The position numbers and the translations under genes were made by a program. From positions 806,001 to 870,000 of the forward strand of contig NZ_CP154262.1 in assembly GCF_039529835.1 (NCBI RefSeq): 64,000 nt of DNA. Direction: 5' to 3'. This document shows positions 17,842 to 27,321 of this stretch, in pieces. The notes under the pieces were generated by a model. It saw nothing but the letters and a program-made list of their open reading frames with translations. It was not told where the DNA came from and made no database searches. The number at the start of each line of letters is the position of its first letter. The first letter of the stretch is position 1. The stretch comes from Arthrobacter sp. TMP15 (GTDB taxonomy: Bacteria; Actinomycetota; Actinomycetes; Actinomycetales; Micrococcaceae).

Positions 17842-18768
17842 ATGGCCATGCTTGAAGAAATCCCGGTCGCAGACACTGCGGCAGCCAACCCCGAAGTGCT
17901 CCATTCCAAAAAGCCCGTGTCCCGACTCCGCCTGGTGGTGTCCCGTCTGCGCAGCACGCCGCGCTTCTGGGTGGGCATCATTGGCCTGCTCACCATCATC
18001 TTGTGGGCCATTTTTGGGTTGGTTCCCAACGCGTGGAATGCCACCGATCTTGACGTTTACAACATGGGCTCCAGCCCAACAGGCCTGCACTGGTTTGGTA
18101 CCAGTGACATTGGTGAAGACATTTACGCCCAAACGATTGTTGGCTTGCGCAAATCGCTCATCATCGGATTGCTGGTGGGCCCACTGGCGGCGATTGTTGC
18201 CGGTGTGGTGGGAGCCGTGGCCGGTTACCTTGGTGGCTGGTGGGACCGCGCAATTGTCTGGGTCATCGATTTGCTCCTGGTGTTGCCGAGTTTGTTCCTG
18301 TTCATCCTGCTCAGCCCCATCTTCAAGTCGCTGTCCTGGGTGGCGCTGATCTTCTTGCTCTCAGCTTTTGGCTGGATGATCATGGCTCGAGTGATCCGGG
18401 CACAGACCCGGTCCCTGCGTGATCGAGACTTCATTAAAGCGGCCCGCTTCATGGGTGTTGACACGTGGACCATCATCCGCAGGCACGTGTTGCCGAACGT
18501 GTCCTCGCTACTGATCATCGATGCAACGCTCGGCGTTGGTGGGGCAATTCTCAGTGAAACCACACTGAGCTTCTTTGGCTTCGGCATTCAGGCACCCGAT
18601 GTTTCCTTGGGTACTTTGCTCTCTGCAGGCCAGGGTGCTGCCTCCACCCGTCCGTGGCTCTTCATCTTCCCAGCCGCCATTCTCGTATTTACGGTGCTCT
18701 CGGCCAGCCTTGTCGGCGATGCCTTGCGCGACGCCGTCGACCCAACCTCCGGAGTCAACCGTGACTGA
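17842..18768 (+). CDS. Peptide-type ABC transporter permease (DppC/OppC family)
   Basis: The 308-residue protein has the OppC N-terminal cytoplasmic tail, a first helix ([20 protein letters not shown]), the [24 protein letters not shown] motif typical of DppC proteins, and the EAA loop [26 protein letters not shown]. It pairs with the DppB-like permease, whose stop is two bases away. Its own stop overlaps the GTG of the ATPase gene by 8 bases, so translation is probably coupled. Confidence 0.9.
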   Translation: MAMLEEIPVADTAAANPEVLHSKKPVSRLRLVVSRLRSTPRFWVGIIGLLTIILWAIFGLVPNAWNATDLDVYNMGSSPTGLHWFGTSDIGEDIYAQTIVGLRKSLIIGLLVGPLAAIVAGVVGAVAGYLGGWWDRAIVWVIDLLLVLPSLFLFILLSPIFKSLSWVALIFLLSAFGWMIMARVIRAQTRSLRDRDFIKAARFMGVDTWTIIRRHVLPNVSSLLIIDATLGVGGAILSETTLSFFGFGIQAPDVSLGTLLSAGQGAASTRPWLFIFPAAILVFTVLSASLVGDALRDAVDPTSGVNRD

Positions 18769-20941
18769 TAATTTGACCAAGAACGCCTCTCCAAACGTGA
18801 GCGCAGCGGTAACGCAAACCCGTGCACACACTGAACCAACGCCGTCGAACCCGTCCAAGCATCTCTTGGAAGTGCGGGATCTGAGTGTTACTTTCCCGCA
18901 GCCCAACGGTGCCGTCACAGCTGTACGTGGGGTGAACTACCACGTGGACAAGGGGGAATTCCTGGGTATTGTGGGCGAGTCAGGCTCCGGAAAGTCAGTG
19001 TCGTCGCTGGCCGTCATGGGGTTGCTGCCCTCGTCTGCGAAAGTCACCGGGGACATCCTTTTTGAGGGGAAATCGTTACTGGGCCGCAATGACAGGGAAA
19101 TGTCCAAGCTGCGTGGCGATGGCATTTCTATTATTTTCCAGGATCCGTTATCCGCGCTGACCCCGGTTTACACGATCGGTTCGCAGATCGCGGAATCGTT
19201 GCAGCTTCACGACAGGAAGCTCTCCAAGCTTGCGGCCAATGTCCGTGCGGTGGAACTGCTCAAAGTGGTGGGCATTCCCAACCCGGAGCGCCGCGCCCAG
19301 GCATTCCCGCACGAGTTTTCCGGTGGCATGCGCCAACGCGCCATGATTGCCATTGCGATTGCCAACAATCCACGCCTCATCATTGCCGATGAACCCACCA
19401 CCGCCTTGGATGTCACCATCCAGGCGCAGATCCTGGAAGTGCTGCAGAAAGCCAAGGACCTGACAGGGGCTGCGGTTGTGCTCATCACCCACGATTTGGG
19501 TGTTGTGGCCGGCAATGCGGACAGACTGGCCGTGATGTATGCCGGGCGAATCGTTGAAACCGGAACCGTTGATCAGGTGTTCCACGCACCCTCCATGCCC
19601 TACACCATTGGTTTGCTGCGCTCCATGCCCAATCTGGCCACGGCCGGGCACACCCGCTTGGTTCCGCTGGAAGGCCGCCCACCGCAGCTCAGCAATCTTG
19701 CACCCGGATGCCCCTTTGCACCGCGTTGCCCTGTGGCCATTGACGAATGCCGCACTACTGAACCACCACTAAACGTGATTGCTGATGATCCGCGGAACTC
19801 TTCGGCTTGTTTGCGGGTTGGCGAAATTGCCAGCGGTGCGCTGAACCGTGCTGAACTCTATCCCGTGCCTGAACCGGTGGCATTTGCTGAAAGGGCCGCG
19901 GTTGCCTCAGAAAGCGTGCTGGAAGTAGCTGCGCTTGAACGGCACTTCCCGCTGTCCAAGGGCTCGGTGTTCAAACGCACCATCGGCACCGTGCGGGCCG
20001 TCGATGGGGTCAACTTTGAGATCAAGTCCGGGCAAACGCTGGGCTTGGTGGGCGAGTCTGGCTGTGGCAAGTCAACAACCATCATGGAGATTCTGGAACT
20101 TACCGCGCCGCAGGCCGGGAAAGTCACCATCAATGGTCGTGACGTAGCCACGCTGTCGGGGAAGGAGCGCAAGGCGCTGCGCCGGGACATCCAAGTGGTG
20201 TTCCAGGACCCTATGGCGTCTTTGGATCCTCGGCTTCCTGTCCAAGACCTGGTGGGGGAGCCACTAAGCGTCCACGGGGTTCCCGCAAAGGAGCGCCTGA
20301 AAAAAGTTCGGGACGTCTTGGAGCTGGTGGGTCTTGATCCTTCGATGGCTTCTCGGTACCCACACGAATTTTCCGGCGGTCAGCGCCAACGCATCGGTAT
20401 TGCCCGGGCCCTTGTCACCGACCCCAAGATTGTGGTCCTTGACGAGCCTGTGTCAGCCCTTGACGTCTCCATCCAGGCCGGTGTCATTAACTTACTGCAG
20501 GACTTGCAGGAGAAACTGGGACTCTCCTATTTGTTCGTGGCACACGACCTGGCGGTGGTGCGGCAGATCGCGGACACGGTTGCCGTCATGTATTTGGGAC
20601 GGATCGTGGAAAGCGGAGCCTCGGAGCAGATCTTCGACAACCCCCAGCACCCTTACACGCGTGCCCTGCTGTCAGCAGTGCCCGTCCCGGACCCCACAGT
20701 GGAACGCAGCCGGAGCAGGATCATCCTCGAAGGGGACCTGCCGAGCCCCACGGAGGACATTACTGGTTGCAATTTCAGGACCAGGTGCCCGCTGTACAAG
20801 CTGATGGACGCGGCCGGCCAGCAACGTTGCCGAACCGAGGACCCGGCGCAACGTCACGTGGCAGGCAGCGAGATGGACGGCAGCCTAGTGGCATGCCACC
20901 ACGCTGAGCACATTGAACTCATGACGCCCGGAAGGGTTTGA
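18761..20941 (+). CDS. Double ATP-binding ABC protein (DppD-DppF fusion)
   Basis: From GTG 18761 (GGAG 8 bases upstream, inside the permease gene) the product has 726 residues and two complete ABC ATPase domains. The first has Walker A GESGSGKS, signature FSGGMRQR and Walker B LIIADEP; the second has [16 protein letters not shown] and IVVLDEP. Each is followed by the OppD/F cysteine cluster (CPFAPRCP..., then [10 protein letters not shown]) that binds a 4Fe-4S cluster in this subfamily. One polypeptide therefore supplies both ATPases of the importer. An in-frame upstream start would overlap the permease and is rejected. Confidence 0.92.
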   Translation: MTDNLTKNASPNVSAAVTQTRAHTEPTPSNPSKHLLEVRDLSVTFPQPNGAVTAVRGVNYHVDKGEFLGIVGESGSGKSVSSLAVMGLLPSSAKVTGDILFEGKSLLGRNDREMSKLRGDGISIIFQDPLSALTPVYTIGSQIAESLQLHDRKLSKLAANVRAVELLKVVGIPNPERRAQAFPHEFSGGMRQRAMIAIAIANNPRLIIADEPTTALDVTIQAQILEVLQKAKDLTGAAVVLITHDLGVVAGNADRLAVMYAGRIVETGTVDQVFHAPSMPYTIGLLRSMPNLATAGHTRLVPLEGRPPQLSNLAPGCPFAPRCPVAIDECRTTEPPLNVIADDPRNSSACLRVGEIASGALNRAELYPVPEPVAFAERAAVASESVLEVAALERHFPLSKGSVFKRTIGTVRAVDGVNFEIKSGQTLGLVGESGCGKSTTIMEILELTAPQAGKVTINGRDVATLSGKERKALRRDIQVVFQDPMASLDPRLPVQDLVGEPLSVHGVPAKERLKKVRDVLELVGLDPSMASRYPHEFSGGQRQRIGIARALVTDPKIVVLDEPVSALDVSIQAGVINLLQDLQEKLGLSYLFVAHDLAVVRQIADTVAVMYLGRIVESGASEQIFDNPQHPYTRALLSAVPVPDPTVERSRSRIILEGDLPSPTEDITGCNFRTRCPLYKLMDAAGQQRCRTEDPAQRHVAGSEMDGSLVACHHAEHIELMTPGRV

Positions 20942-21052
20942 ACTTGCGAACCTCATGATAACCGTCATGAAAAACCTCAAAGACTTACCGTAGCCAAAGT
21001 CTCCGCGGAACAAGACCTATGATCCGCCGGGGAACACCAATGGGAGGAAATA

Positions 21053-22780
21053 ATGCAACAAATCAAGAAGATGATGGGCGCCGGAGTTCTAGCTCTGGCC
21101 CTCACAGTCACAGGCTGCAGTGCAGGCGGCGGTGGCGGTGACAGCAAGCCCAACGTGGACAGTAGCAAGGGCGCTGCTGAAACGGGGGCCTTGCCCACAA
21201 CGGCTTGGACCGTGGCTGATTACGCTGATGTGAAAGATGGCGGATCGTTGACACTTGCCGTGGACCAGATGCCTGATAACTGGAACACGATGCAGGTGGA
21301 CGGCAACGTCAAAGCCGGTAGCGAGGTGCTGGACCCCACAACGGGTGGCCCGGTTCGCAACACCGTCGATGGTGGCTGGGAACTGAACCCGGATTACGCC
21401 ACGGAAGTTAAACTGGCCAGCGAAGATCCCCAGGTCGTTGAGATCAAGCTGAATCCGAAGGCAGTCTGGGAGGATGGCACTCCCATCACCTATAAGGACT
21501 ACGACGCCACGATCAAGGCAAACAACGGCACCAACGCTGACTACCAGATTGTTGGCGACAACGTCTACAAGGACATCGAGTCGGTCACCAAAGAAGACTC
21601 GGATTTCAACTTCAAGATCACCTTCAAGAACAAGAACGCTGACTGGCCTTCCATTCTCGGCGGCAGCACCGCCGGTGCGGTGCAAACAGCTGTGCTTCCT
21701 GCCGCTGTTGCTTCCGACGTGAAGGCGTTCAACGAGGGTTACAAGTCAAAGCCCCTGCCATCAAGTGGTCCCTTCAAGGTGGATAAGGTAGACACCGCCG
21801 GTCAGGTAATCACTTTGCTCCCCAACGAGAAGTGGTGGGGTGAAAAGCCGAAGCTGGAGAAGATCATCATGAAGGTTGTTTCTCGTGATGCCCTCGCCCA
21901 GGCCTACGCCAACAAGGAACTGGATGCCTTTAGCATCGGCACCAACAAGAACAACTACGACACCGCCAAAAAGCGTGCCGACGGCGCCATCCAGCAGTCC
22001 GGCGGCCTGACCTGGAACCACGTGACCATGAATGGTTCCAAGGGACCACTGGCGGATGTGTTGGTTCGTCAGGCAGTGGCTCGCGCTGTTGACCGGGATA
22101 CCATTTCCGCTAGCCGTCTGAGCCCCATCGGGGCACCGGTATCGAGCCAGAACAGCTACATCTACATGCCTGGCCAGAAGGGCTACACAGATAACGCCAC
22201 GGCTGTTATTGGTTTTGATACAGCTAAGTCCGAAGAACTGCTGAAGGAAGCCGGCTACACCAAGGGTGCCGACGGTATCCAGGAAAAGGACGGCGCCAAG
22301 CTGGAAATCACGTACACTCTGGATGCCAACAACCCGGTATCAGAGCAGATTTTCAAGCAGCTTCAGGCCAACCTCAAAGTTGTGGGCATATCGCTGAAGA
22401 ATGACACAGTTCCGGCTGATAAGTTCTTCGCGGACTACGTGCTGAAGTCCAACTTCGACATGACCGGCTTCGCATGGTCAGGGACCGCTTACCCGGTTGC
22501 CTCCTCGGAGTCGATCTTCTACCCGGTGGATGCCGGTCAGAATTTCACCGGCATCACAGATGAGAAGCTCGGTGAGATGTGGAGCGCGGCCAACGCAGAG
22601 CTGGACCCGGCCAAACGCATTGAACTGGCGAACAAGATCGACAAGACGATCTTTGATTACACCCCCGTGATCCCGATGACCCCTACCCCGAACACTTTGG
22701 GTGTCAAGACGGGCTTGGTCAACTACGGTGCGGCCCAGTTCGAATCAATTGACTGGACAACTGTGGGCTTCAAGTCCTAA
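21053..22780 (+). CDS. Solute-binding lipoprotein, ABC family 5 (peptide/oligopeptide)
   Basis: The 575-residue protein begins with a lipoprotein signal peptide (KKMMGAGVLALALTVTGC; lipid-modified Cys about residue 22) and a Gly-rich linker. The mature part has family-5 features: WELNPDYATEV, VWEDGTPITYKDYDATI, and LVRQAVARAVDRDTI. It would capture peptides or related solutes outside the membrane and deliver them to the two permeases. GGGAGGAAATA precedes the ATG. It is the last operon gene and is followed by a strong terminator. The ligand cannot be read from sequence. Confidence 0.92.
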   Translation: MQQIKKMMGAGVLALALTVTGCSAGGGGGDSKPNVDSSKGAAETGALPTTAWTVADYADVKDGGSLTLAVDQMPDNWNTMQVDGNVKAGSEVLDPTTGGPVRNTVDGGWELNPDYATEVKLASEDPQVVEIKLNPKAVWEDGTPITYKDYDATIKANNGTNADYQIVGDNVYKDIESVTKEDSDFNFKITFKNKNADWPSILGGSTAGAVQTAVLPAAVASDVKAFNEGYKSKPLPSSGPFKVDKVDTAGQVITLLPNEKWWGEKPKLEKIIMKVVSRDALAQAYANKELDAFSIGTNKNNYDTAKKRADGAIQQSGGLTWNHVTMNGSKGPLADVLVRQAVARAVDRDTISASRLSPIGAPVSSQNSYIYMPGQKGYTDNATAVIGFDTAKSEELLKEAGYTKGADGIQEKDGAKLEITYTLDANNPVSEQIFKQLQANLKVVGISLKNDTVPADKFFADYVLKSNFDMTGFAWSGTAYPVASSESIFYPVDAGQNFTGITDEKLGEMWSAANAELDPAKRIELANKIDKTIFDYTPVIPMTPTPNTLGVKTGLVNYGAAQFESIDWTTVGFKS

Positions 22781-22798
22781 CTCACAACGCAGCATGAA

Positions 22799-22838
22799 GG
22801 CCCGGTCCGCTCTCCTTGAGCGGGCCGGGCCTTTCATT
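22799..22838 (+). terminator. Rho-independent terminator of the peptide ABC operon
   Basis: A 14-bp GC-rich stem (22799-22812 with 22818-22831, one G-U pair) with a 5-base loop is followed by TTTCATTT. It lies 19 bases after the lipoprotein stop. Confidence 0.85.
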
Positions 22839-22860
22839 TCTGTTCTAGGCCAACTCTGTT

Positions 22861-23487
22861 CTAGATGAACGTGCTGAGAATGGCCAAAATTAGCACAATG
22901 ACACCGGCGACGGCGGCCGGTACATTCCACTTACTAGTCATCTTTGGTTGTGCACCGGGCTGGTAGCCGGAGTGATCGGGGACGGAGGTTCCGGCGTCGT
23001 ACTGCTGAAGGGGAGTGTGGGACTGCTCCCAGCTATCCCACGCGGCTTGCACCATCGCTTGAGTGTGGGGTAGGGACGCCATAGTGCGCACGCCTCCGGT
23101 CCCGGTGAGCATTTTAGGACCCAATTTGCCGGCTCCCGGAGCGCCCCAGCTAGAAATGCGCCCGGCGCTGGTGTCAAAGCTGACGGTTTGCATGACGCGC
23201 AGAGCGGTGAGTTCGCTGAACGGGACTTCGTGGTCGCGCAGAAGGTTGCGGATGGATAGGCCCTCAGGGTGAATCAGCAGCTGCGGGCGCCACAGCAAAA
23301 TGAAGATGCCCCACGCCACGAAGAACAGCCACGGCATGAAATGCCAAATGGAAAGAGGGCTGCCTGTGAAGAGCAAATTCACCGCAAAGAAAGCACAAAA
23401 CGCCCAGGCAACCGCAGCAAGGACGCGGGTCGGAGCGGAGTAGACGGTCACTGTACGCTGGCTTTTCGGGGCTATGTCCATGATCAT
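22861..23487 (-). CDS. Membrane protein with bacterial PH-like domain
   Basis: The 208-residue protein has two N-terminal membrane helices (about residues 20-65), then a soluble segment RPQLLIHPEGLSIRNLLRDHEVPFSEL typical of bacterial PH (bPH) domains in actinobacterial membrane proteins. A final helix (AAVAGVIVLILAILSTF) closes the protein. No enzymatic motif is present and its role is unknown. Start ATG 23487 or 23481 is uncertain because neither has a clear ribosome-binding site. Confidence 0.72.
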   Translation of the reverse strand: MIMDIAPKSQRTVTVYSAPTRVLAAVAWAFCAFFAVNLLFTGSPLSIWHFMPWLFFVAWGIFILLWRPQLLIHPEGLSIRNLLRDHEVPFSELTALRVMQTVSFDTSAGRISSWGAPGAGKLGPKMLTGTGGVRTMASLPHTQAMVQAAWDSWEQSHTPLQQYDAGTSVPDHSGYQPGAQPKMTSKWNVPAAVAGVIVLILAILSTFI

Positions 23488-23531
23488 TCAAGAATGCCAG
23501 ACTTTGGCGCATCCCCAGCGCAGATTCGCTC

Positions 23532-23699
23532 CTACATGCTGTCCGGTTCCACCTGATCTTCCTTGGCGCGGCGTGCAGCGTGTTCGTTGATTTCCTCGAT
23601 GTCAGGGGAAACCATCCCTGTATAGGCCTCGGTAAGCGGGTCACCCGCAGGGGCGCCGTTGATCAAGTCTTTGTCGTTGTCATCTGGATGCTTGCTCAT
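23532..23699 (-). CDS. 55-residue acidic conserved-looking small protein
   Basis: The short ORF encodes MSKHPDDNDKDLINGAPAGD, then PLTEAYTGMVSPDIEEINEH and AARRAKEDQVEPDSM. It is strongly charged with no membrane segment. Codon use resembles neighbours, with G/C-rich third positions. An in-frame ATG two codons upstream (23705) is a possible start. It lies upstream of the PH-like membrane protein gene on the same strand. I do not recognise a family. Confidence 0.55.
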   Translation of the reverse strand: MSKHPDDNDKDLINGAPAGDPLTEAYTGMVSPDIEEINEHAARRAKEDQVEPDSM

Positions 23700-23787
23700 G
23701 CCCATACCCTAGCTGTGGGCAGGAGCGTTCGCTAGAGTTCTCTGACTTTTGACTTTTGAGTTTTGCCTTCGGGCTCAGGCTTCGGGC

Positions 23788-24627
23788 TCAGGCCGTGGCA
23801 GCTGGCCCACTTGAACGGCTTGAACGGCTTGAACGGGTTGAACTTGTTGCGCGGAAGCGTGCAGCGAGGGTGACGATGAGTACCAAAGCGGTGGCCACTA
23901 GTGCCGCAACTGCCGTAGGAGTAGAGAGTAAATCACCGGTGAGCCTTGCCACCGCTACCCATACCAGGCCCCAGCATAGCGACGCTGTGGGCGCCAAACG
24001 GCCCTTACCGTACAGGGCTAAGGCGATTCCCACAGCTGCGGCAACGGCGAGAACTAGCACAGACCAGATATTGGGGTTGAGCCCGAATCCAGCAAAGCCA
24101 GAGGCCACAAGAACGGCAGAAACATTGGCGGCTGTAGCCACACACACCCACCCAAGGTAAAGCCCCATTGTGCCGTCAGTGATCAGAGCGTCCCAAGTGT
24201 TGCTTGGACGGTAGCGCAAGAGCAGCACGAAGATCCATGCCAGCACCGCAAGCAATATAACAATAATTGGAACGCTCAGCCAGAGCAGATCGAACTGAAT
24301 ACTCAGGATCCAGGCCGCATTCAGGAGCAGTGATGCCGCTGCGGGGTATCCCAGCAGGCGGTGGCGGATTTGCTTGGTTTGGGCTGGCAGAAATTGCCAG
24401 ATTGCGTAGGCCACCAGGCCTAAATACACTACGCTCCAGATTGAAAAAGCGGGACCATCGGGGGCTATAAGAGTGGCATCGGCGGCTAATGCGCCGTTGG
24501 AGGCATTTTGTATCGGGGTGCCACCGGCGGCCCCGGATCCAATAAAAGAACCGATGAGCGCTACCACGGCGCTGATGGCCACCACCACTTGACGTAATTT
24601 ATCGCTTCTGGCTGAGGTCTGGTTCAT
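23788..24627 (-). CDS. TspO/MBR-like (tryptophan-rich sensory family) membrane protein
   Basis: The 279-residue protein has about seven to eight hydrophobic helices. Motifs GPAFSIWSVVYLGLVAYAIWQ, LNAAWILSIQFDLLW and GLYLGWVCVATAANVSA match the distant TspO relatives of actinobacteria, which are longer than classical 160-residue TspO. TspO binds tetrapyrroles or cholesterol-like ligands; a role here is not established. The C-terminal tail is low-complexity (RSS repeated three times), encoded by a 9-bp tandem repeat at 23811-23843. Confidence 0.68.
   Translation of the reverse strand: MNQTSARSDKLRQVVVAISAVVALIGSFIGSGAAGGTPIQNASNGALAADATLIAPDGPAFSIWSVVYLGLVAYAIWQFLPAQTKQIRHRLLGYPAAASLLLNAAWILSIQFDLLWLSVPIIVILLAVLAWIFVLLLRYRPSNTWDALITDGTMGLYLGWVCVATAANVSAVLVASGFAGFGLNPNIWSVLVLAVAAAVGIALALYGKGRLAPTASLCWGLVWVAVARLTGDLLSTPTAVAALVATALVLIVTLAARFRATSSTRSSRSSRSSGPAATA
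23811..23843. repeat. 9-bp tandem repeat (TTGAACGGC, about 3.7 copies)
   Basis: Copies begin at 23811, 23820, 23829 (last base changed) and 23838 (partial). It codes for RSS repeats at the C-terminal end of the TspO-like protein, so unit changes would stay in frame. Confidence 0.85.
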
Positions 24628-24704
24628 GTCTCCACATTATCTTCTTAAGAGAGTTGGGGCAGGGTCTCACACGGTTCTGGTAAATGGCCAGCTTGGCCGG
24701 GAAT

Positions 24705-24713
24705 TGTTATAAT
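24705..24713 (+). promoter_or_regulatory. Extended -10 promoter of the sodium symporter gene
   Basis: TGTTATAAT combines a consensus TATAAT (24708-24713) with the TG of an extended -10. No good -35 is seen. It implies a leader of about 145 bases before GTG 24865. Confidence 0.55.
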
Positions 24714-24864
24714 CCTCTGCGTCTAGCATCGCGTGTGAACAAGGATTTTGGTATGTTCGAACTACTTGTCAAAAATATTGGCCGCCATTCATTGTGACAA
24801 TCCAGCTGTTCTGGGTGCTATCCATGAACGCAATGATGCGTCAAAGAATGTAAAGGAACAATTA

Positions 24865-26388
24865 GTGACTGAACATGCTTTTCAACTGCTTGCGATAGCG
24901 GTTTACCTGGCGGGAATGCTCGCCATCGGTTATTTCGCCTTCAGGAAGACGAATGACCTCGATGACTACATGCTGGCAGGACGTGAACTAAAGCCAGGCG
25001 TTGCCGCTCTGTCAGCAGGCGCCTCAGATATGTCTGGATGGCTCATCATGGGTCTGCCTGGCGCCATTTACCTGAGTGGTTTGGTGGAGGCCTGGATTGC
25101 TATTGGACTGACCATTGGCGCGTGGCTGAACTGGAAGTTTGTAGCCCCCCGGCTACGCTCCTACACGGCGATCTCGCAAAACGCAATCACCATTCCGAGC
25201 TTCTTTGAGAAGCGGCTCAAGGAGAACTCGCACTGGCTGCGCATTGCCTCATCGCTGATCATTTTGGTGTTCTTCACCTTCTACGTATCTTCAGGCATGG
25301 TAGCGGCAGGAAAGTTCTTTGAAGCTTCCTTCAGCTGGCCCTATTTGGTCGGCATGGGTGTGGTCACGATTATCACTTTGACCTACACTCTCTTCGGCGG
25401 TTTCATTGGAGCCACTTTAACCGACGTCGCCCAGGGTATTTTGATGTTTGTTGCTCTCATAGTGGTACCGATCATTGCCGTTGTTCAAACCGGTGGCGTT
25501 GGGGCTACTGTGACCCGGCTGCAAAACATTGATCCGGATAACTTAAATCTGTTCGCCGGCTTCGGCGACGGAAACTCACTGGTATGGGCGGTGGGAATTT
25601 TCTCCACCGCGGCATGGGGCTTGGGCTACTTCGGCCAGCCGCACATCATTGTGCGATTCATGGCTCTGCGCTCACCGCAGGACGCCAAAGTTGGCCGCCG
25701 GATCGGAATTGGCTGGATGGTTCTGGCCGCAACCGGTGCAGTGTGCACCGCTCTTGTAGGTATCGGTTACTTTGCTGAGAATCCCTCCATGGGACTTGAT
25801 GACCCAGAAACGGTCTTCCTGCGACTGAGTCAGATCTTCTTCCACCCGTTCGTTGCTGGTTTGGTTCTGGCGGCAGTATTGGCTGCCATCATGTCAACCA
25901 TTTCCTCACAGCTGATTGTTTGCTCCTCCGCCTTGGTGGAAGACCTCTACAACATGACCGGCCGGGAGTCCTCACCTAAGCGCCAGGTTGCCCTGGGCCG
26001 CCTAGGCGTCTTGGTGGTGGCTGTTATTGCTGCCGTTATTGCCTTGGACCGTGAAGCAAGCATCCTAGAGTTGGTGTCCTTCGCATGGGCAGGATTTGGT
26101 GCCGCATTCGGTCCCATCGTGTTGCTGAGCCTTTACTGGCGCAAGCTCACTGCCCGCGGCGCGTTGGTGGGCATGATCGTAGGAACCATCGTGGTGTTTG
26201 CTTGGGGCAAGACCCCGGTGCTCCATGATGCCATGTATGAAATCGTCCCTGCATTCCTGATCAACCTCTTGTTGGCAGTAGTCATCTCTAAGATGACCTA
26301 CAAGAAGAACCCGGTCATCGAAGAGGAATTCACGGCGATGCTCGCAGATTCAAGCGACAAGAAGCCTGTCATGGTGGCGGCGGAATAG
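24865..26388 (+). CDS. putP: Sodium/proline symporter (PutP family)
   Basis: From GTG 24865 (AAAGGA 8 bases upstream) the protein has 507 residues and about 13 membrane helices. PutP hallmarks are visible: NDLDDYMLAGRELKPGVAALSAGASDMSGWLIMGLPGA split over the first loops, FIGATLTDVAQGILM, GLGYFGQPHIIVRFMA, and IMSTISSQLIVCSSALVEDLY. The family couples sodium entry to proline uptake for nutrition or osmoprotection. The frame is open 39 codons upstream, but that part lacks a ribosome-binding site and membrane features. It is monocistronic. Confidence 0.88.
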   Translation: MTEHAFQLLAIAVYLAGMLAIGYFAFRKTNDLDDYMLAGRELKPGVAALSAGASDMSGWLIMGLPGAIYLSGLVEAWIAIGLTIGAWLNWKFVAPRLRSYTAISQNAITIPSFFEKRLKENSHWLRIASSLIILVFFTFYVSSGMVAAGKFFEASFSWPYLVGMGVVTIITLTYTLFGGFIGATLTDVAQGILMFVALIVVPIIAVVQTGGVGATVTRLQNIDPDNLNLFAGFGDGNSLVWAVGIFSTAAWGLGYFGQPHIIVRFMALRSPQDAKVGRRIGIGWMVLAATGAVCTALVGIGYFAENPSMGLDDPETVFLRLSQIFFHPFVAGLVLAAVLAAIMSTISSQLIVCSSALVEDLYNMTGRESSPKRQVALGRLGVLVVAVIAAVIALDREASILELVSFAWAGFGAAFGPIVLLSLYWRKLTARGALVGMIVGTIVVFAWGKTPVLHDAMYEIVPAFLINLLLAVVISKMTYKKNPVIEEEFTAMLADSSDKKPVMVAAE

Positions 26389-26442
26389 TCCCACCCCACC
26401 TGCCAACGGCGTCTCCGAAAGGGAACGTTGGATTGCGAAAAC

Positions 26443-26496
26443 GAGGGCCCGCAACCGTTGAGTATTTACTCGACGGTTGCGGTGCCCTCTTTTTTC
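26443..26496. terminator. Bidirectional rho-independent terminator
   Basis: A long hairpin (26443-26489; arms GAGGGC-CCGCAACCGT and its complement) is followed by TTTTTT. It lies between putP and the convergent membrane-protein gene. Confidence 0.85.
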
Positions 26497-26527
26497 TCAC
26501 TATCTGCGGTGGTGCTGCGTGCGGGTG

Positions 26528-27247
26528 CTACTTGCGGGAAAGCACATCGCCGCTGTTCAGGATCACAAATTCATGCTCCTGCGTCAACACATTCAGGTAT
26601 CCGGAATCCACGCTGAGAACGTAGCCAATGAGCATGCCATCTGTGGTTTGGATGTGCTCTTGGGGAACCCACGGTGTCTGGACAAAAGCAGCAATAAGCA
26701 ACACCGCCACTGCGGCCACGCCGCCAACGCTGGCCATGGCCACTGAAAACACGCGGCTCAGCCAGTGCTTTGCCGAGAGCCTGTGGGTTAGCGCGAACAC
26801 AACGAATACGGCTGCCGTTGCTATCGGCAACCACCAAATTTGGAAACTGACTGTCAACGCAATCAGTGTCACGGCGCTTAAAGTGGTAGCTAACAGCACT
26901 GTGGCCCGGTGCCCGCTCGAGGACCACAAGAACGTCGCGATCAGAAGCGGAAGAACGCCCACCAATAAAATCTCCACAAGAACATGACCTGCCATGAGGG
27001 AACCAAAGACCAAAGCCAATCCATCACTGACACGCAGCGTGGTACTCACCGCGAACGCTGTATTCCAGTCATAGCCGGATACGGCAAAGATTCGTAGAAT
27101 CAAAAAAACGAATGCCACAGCTGTTGCTGGTGCAAGGTCCCCGGGGGAGAACTGCGGGCGCCCGGCCTCGGTGGTTGATTCCTTACTTGGCTTTTGCGCG
27201 TTCTTCTTAGCAGCGGTGTTTTTGGGGTCGGCTTTGTTGGCGGTCAT
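26528..27247 (-). CDS. Hypothetical polytopic membrane protein
   Basis: The 239-residue protein has a Lys/Ala-rich cytosolic N-terminus (about 35 residues), then about four or five membrane helices. A C-terminal tail after the last helix reads QTTDGMLIGYVLSVDSGYLNVLTQEHEFVILNSGDVLSRK in pieces. That tail looks like a small beta-rich domain, as in proteins that expose a barrel after a membrane anchor. No family is recognised. Confidence 0.68.
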   Translation of the reverse strand: MTANKADPKNTAAKKNAQKPSKESTTEAGRPQFSPGDLAPATAVAFVFLILRIFAVSGYDWNTAFAVSTTLRVSDGLALVFGSLMAGHVLVEILLVGVLPLLIATFLWSSSGHRATVLLATTLSAVTLIALTVSFQIWWLPIATAAVFVVFALTHRLSAKHWLSRVFSVAMASVGGVAAVAVLLIAAFVQTPWVPQEHIQTTDGMLIGYVLSVDSGYLNVLTQEHEFVILNSGDVLSRK

Positions 27248-27321
27248 GGGTTGAGGTTACTGTGCAACGCCTCCTGCTTCCAAGCTGAGCGGTCCACGCG
27301 AGTGCCTGCGCGGGGACGAAG

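Noticed and set aside
26386-26600. Long open frame after the TAG of putP
   Set aside because: It passes through a strong terminator hairpin and lies beyond a complete PutP protein.
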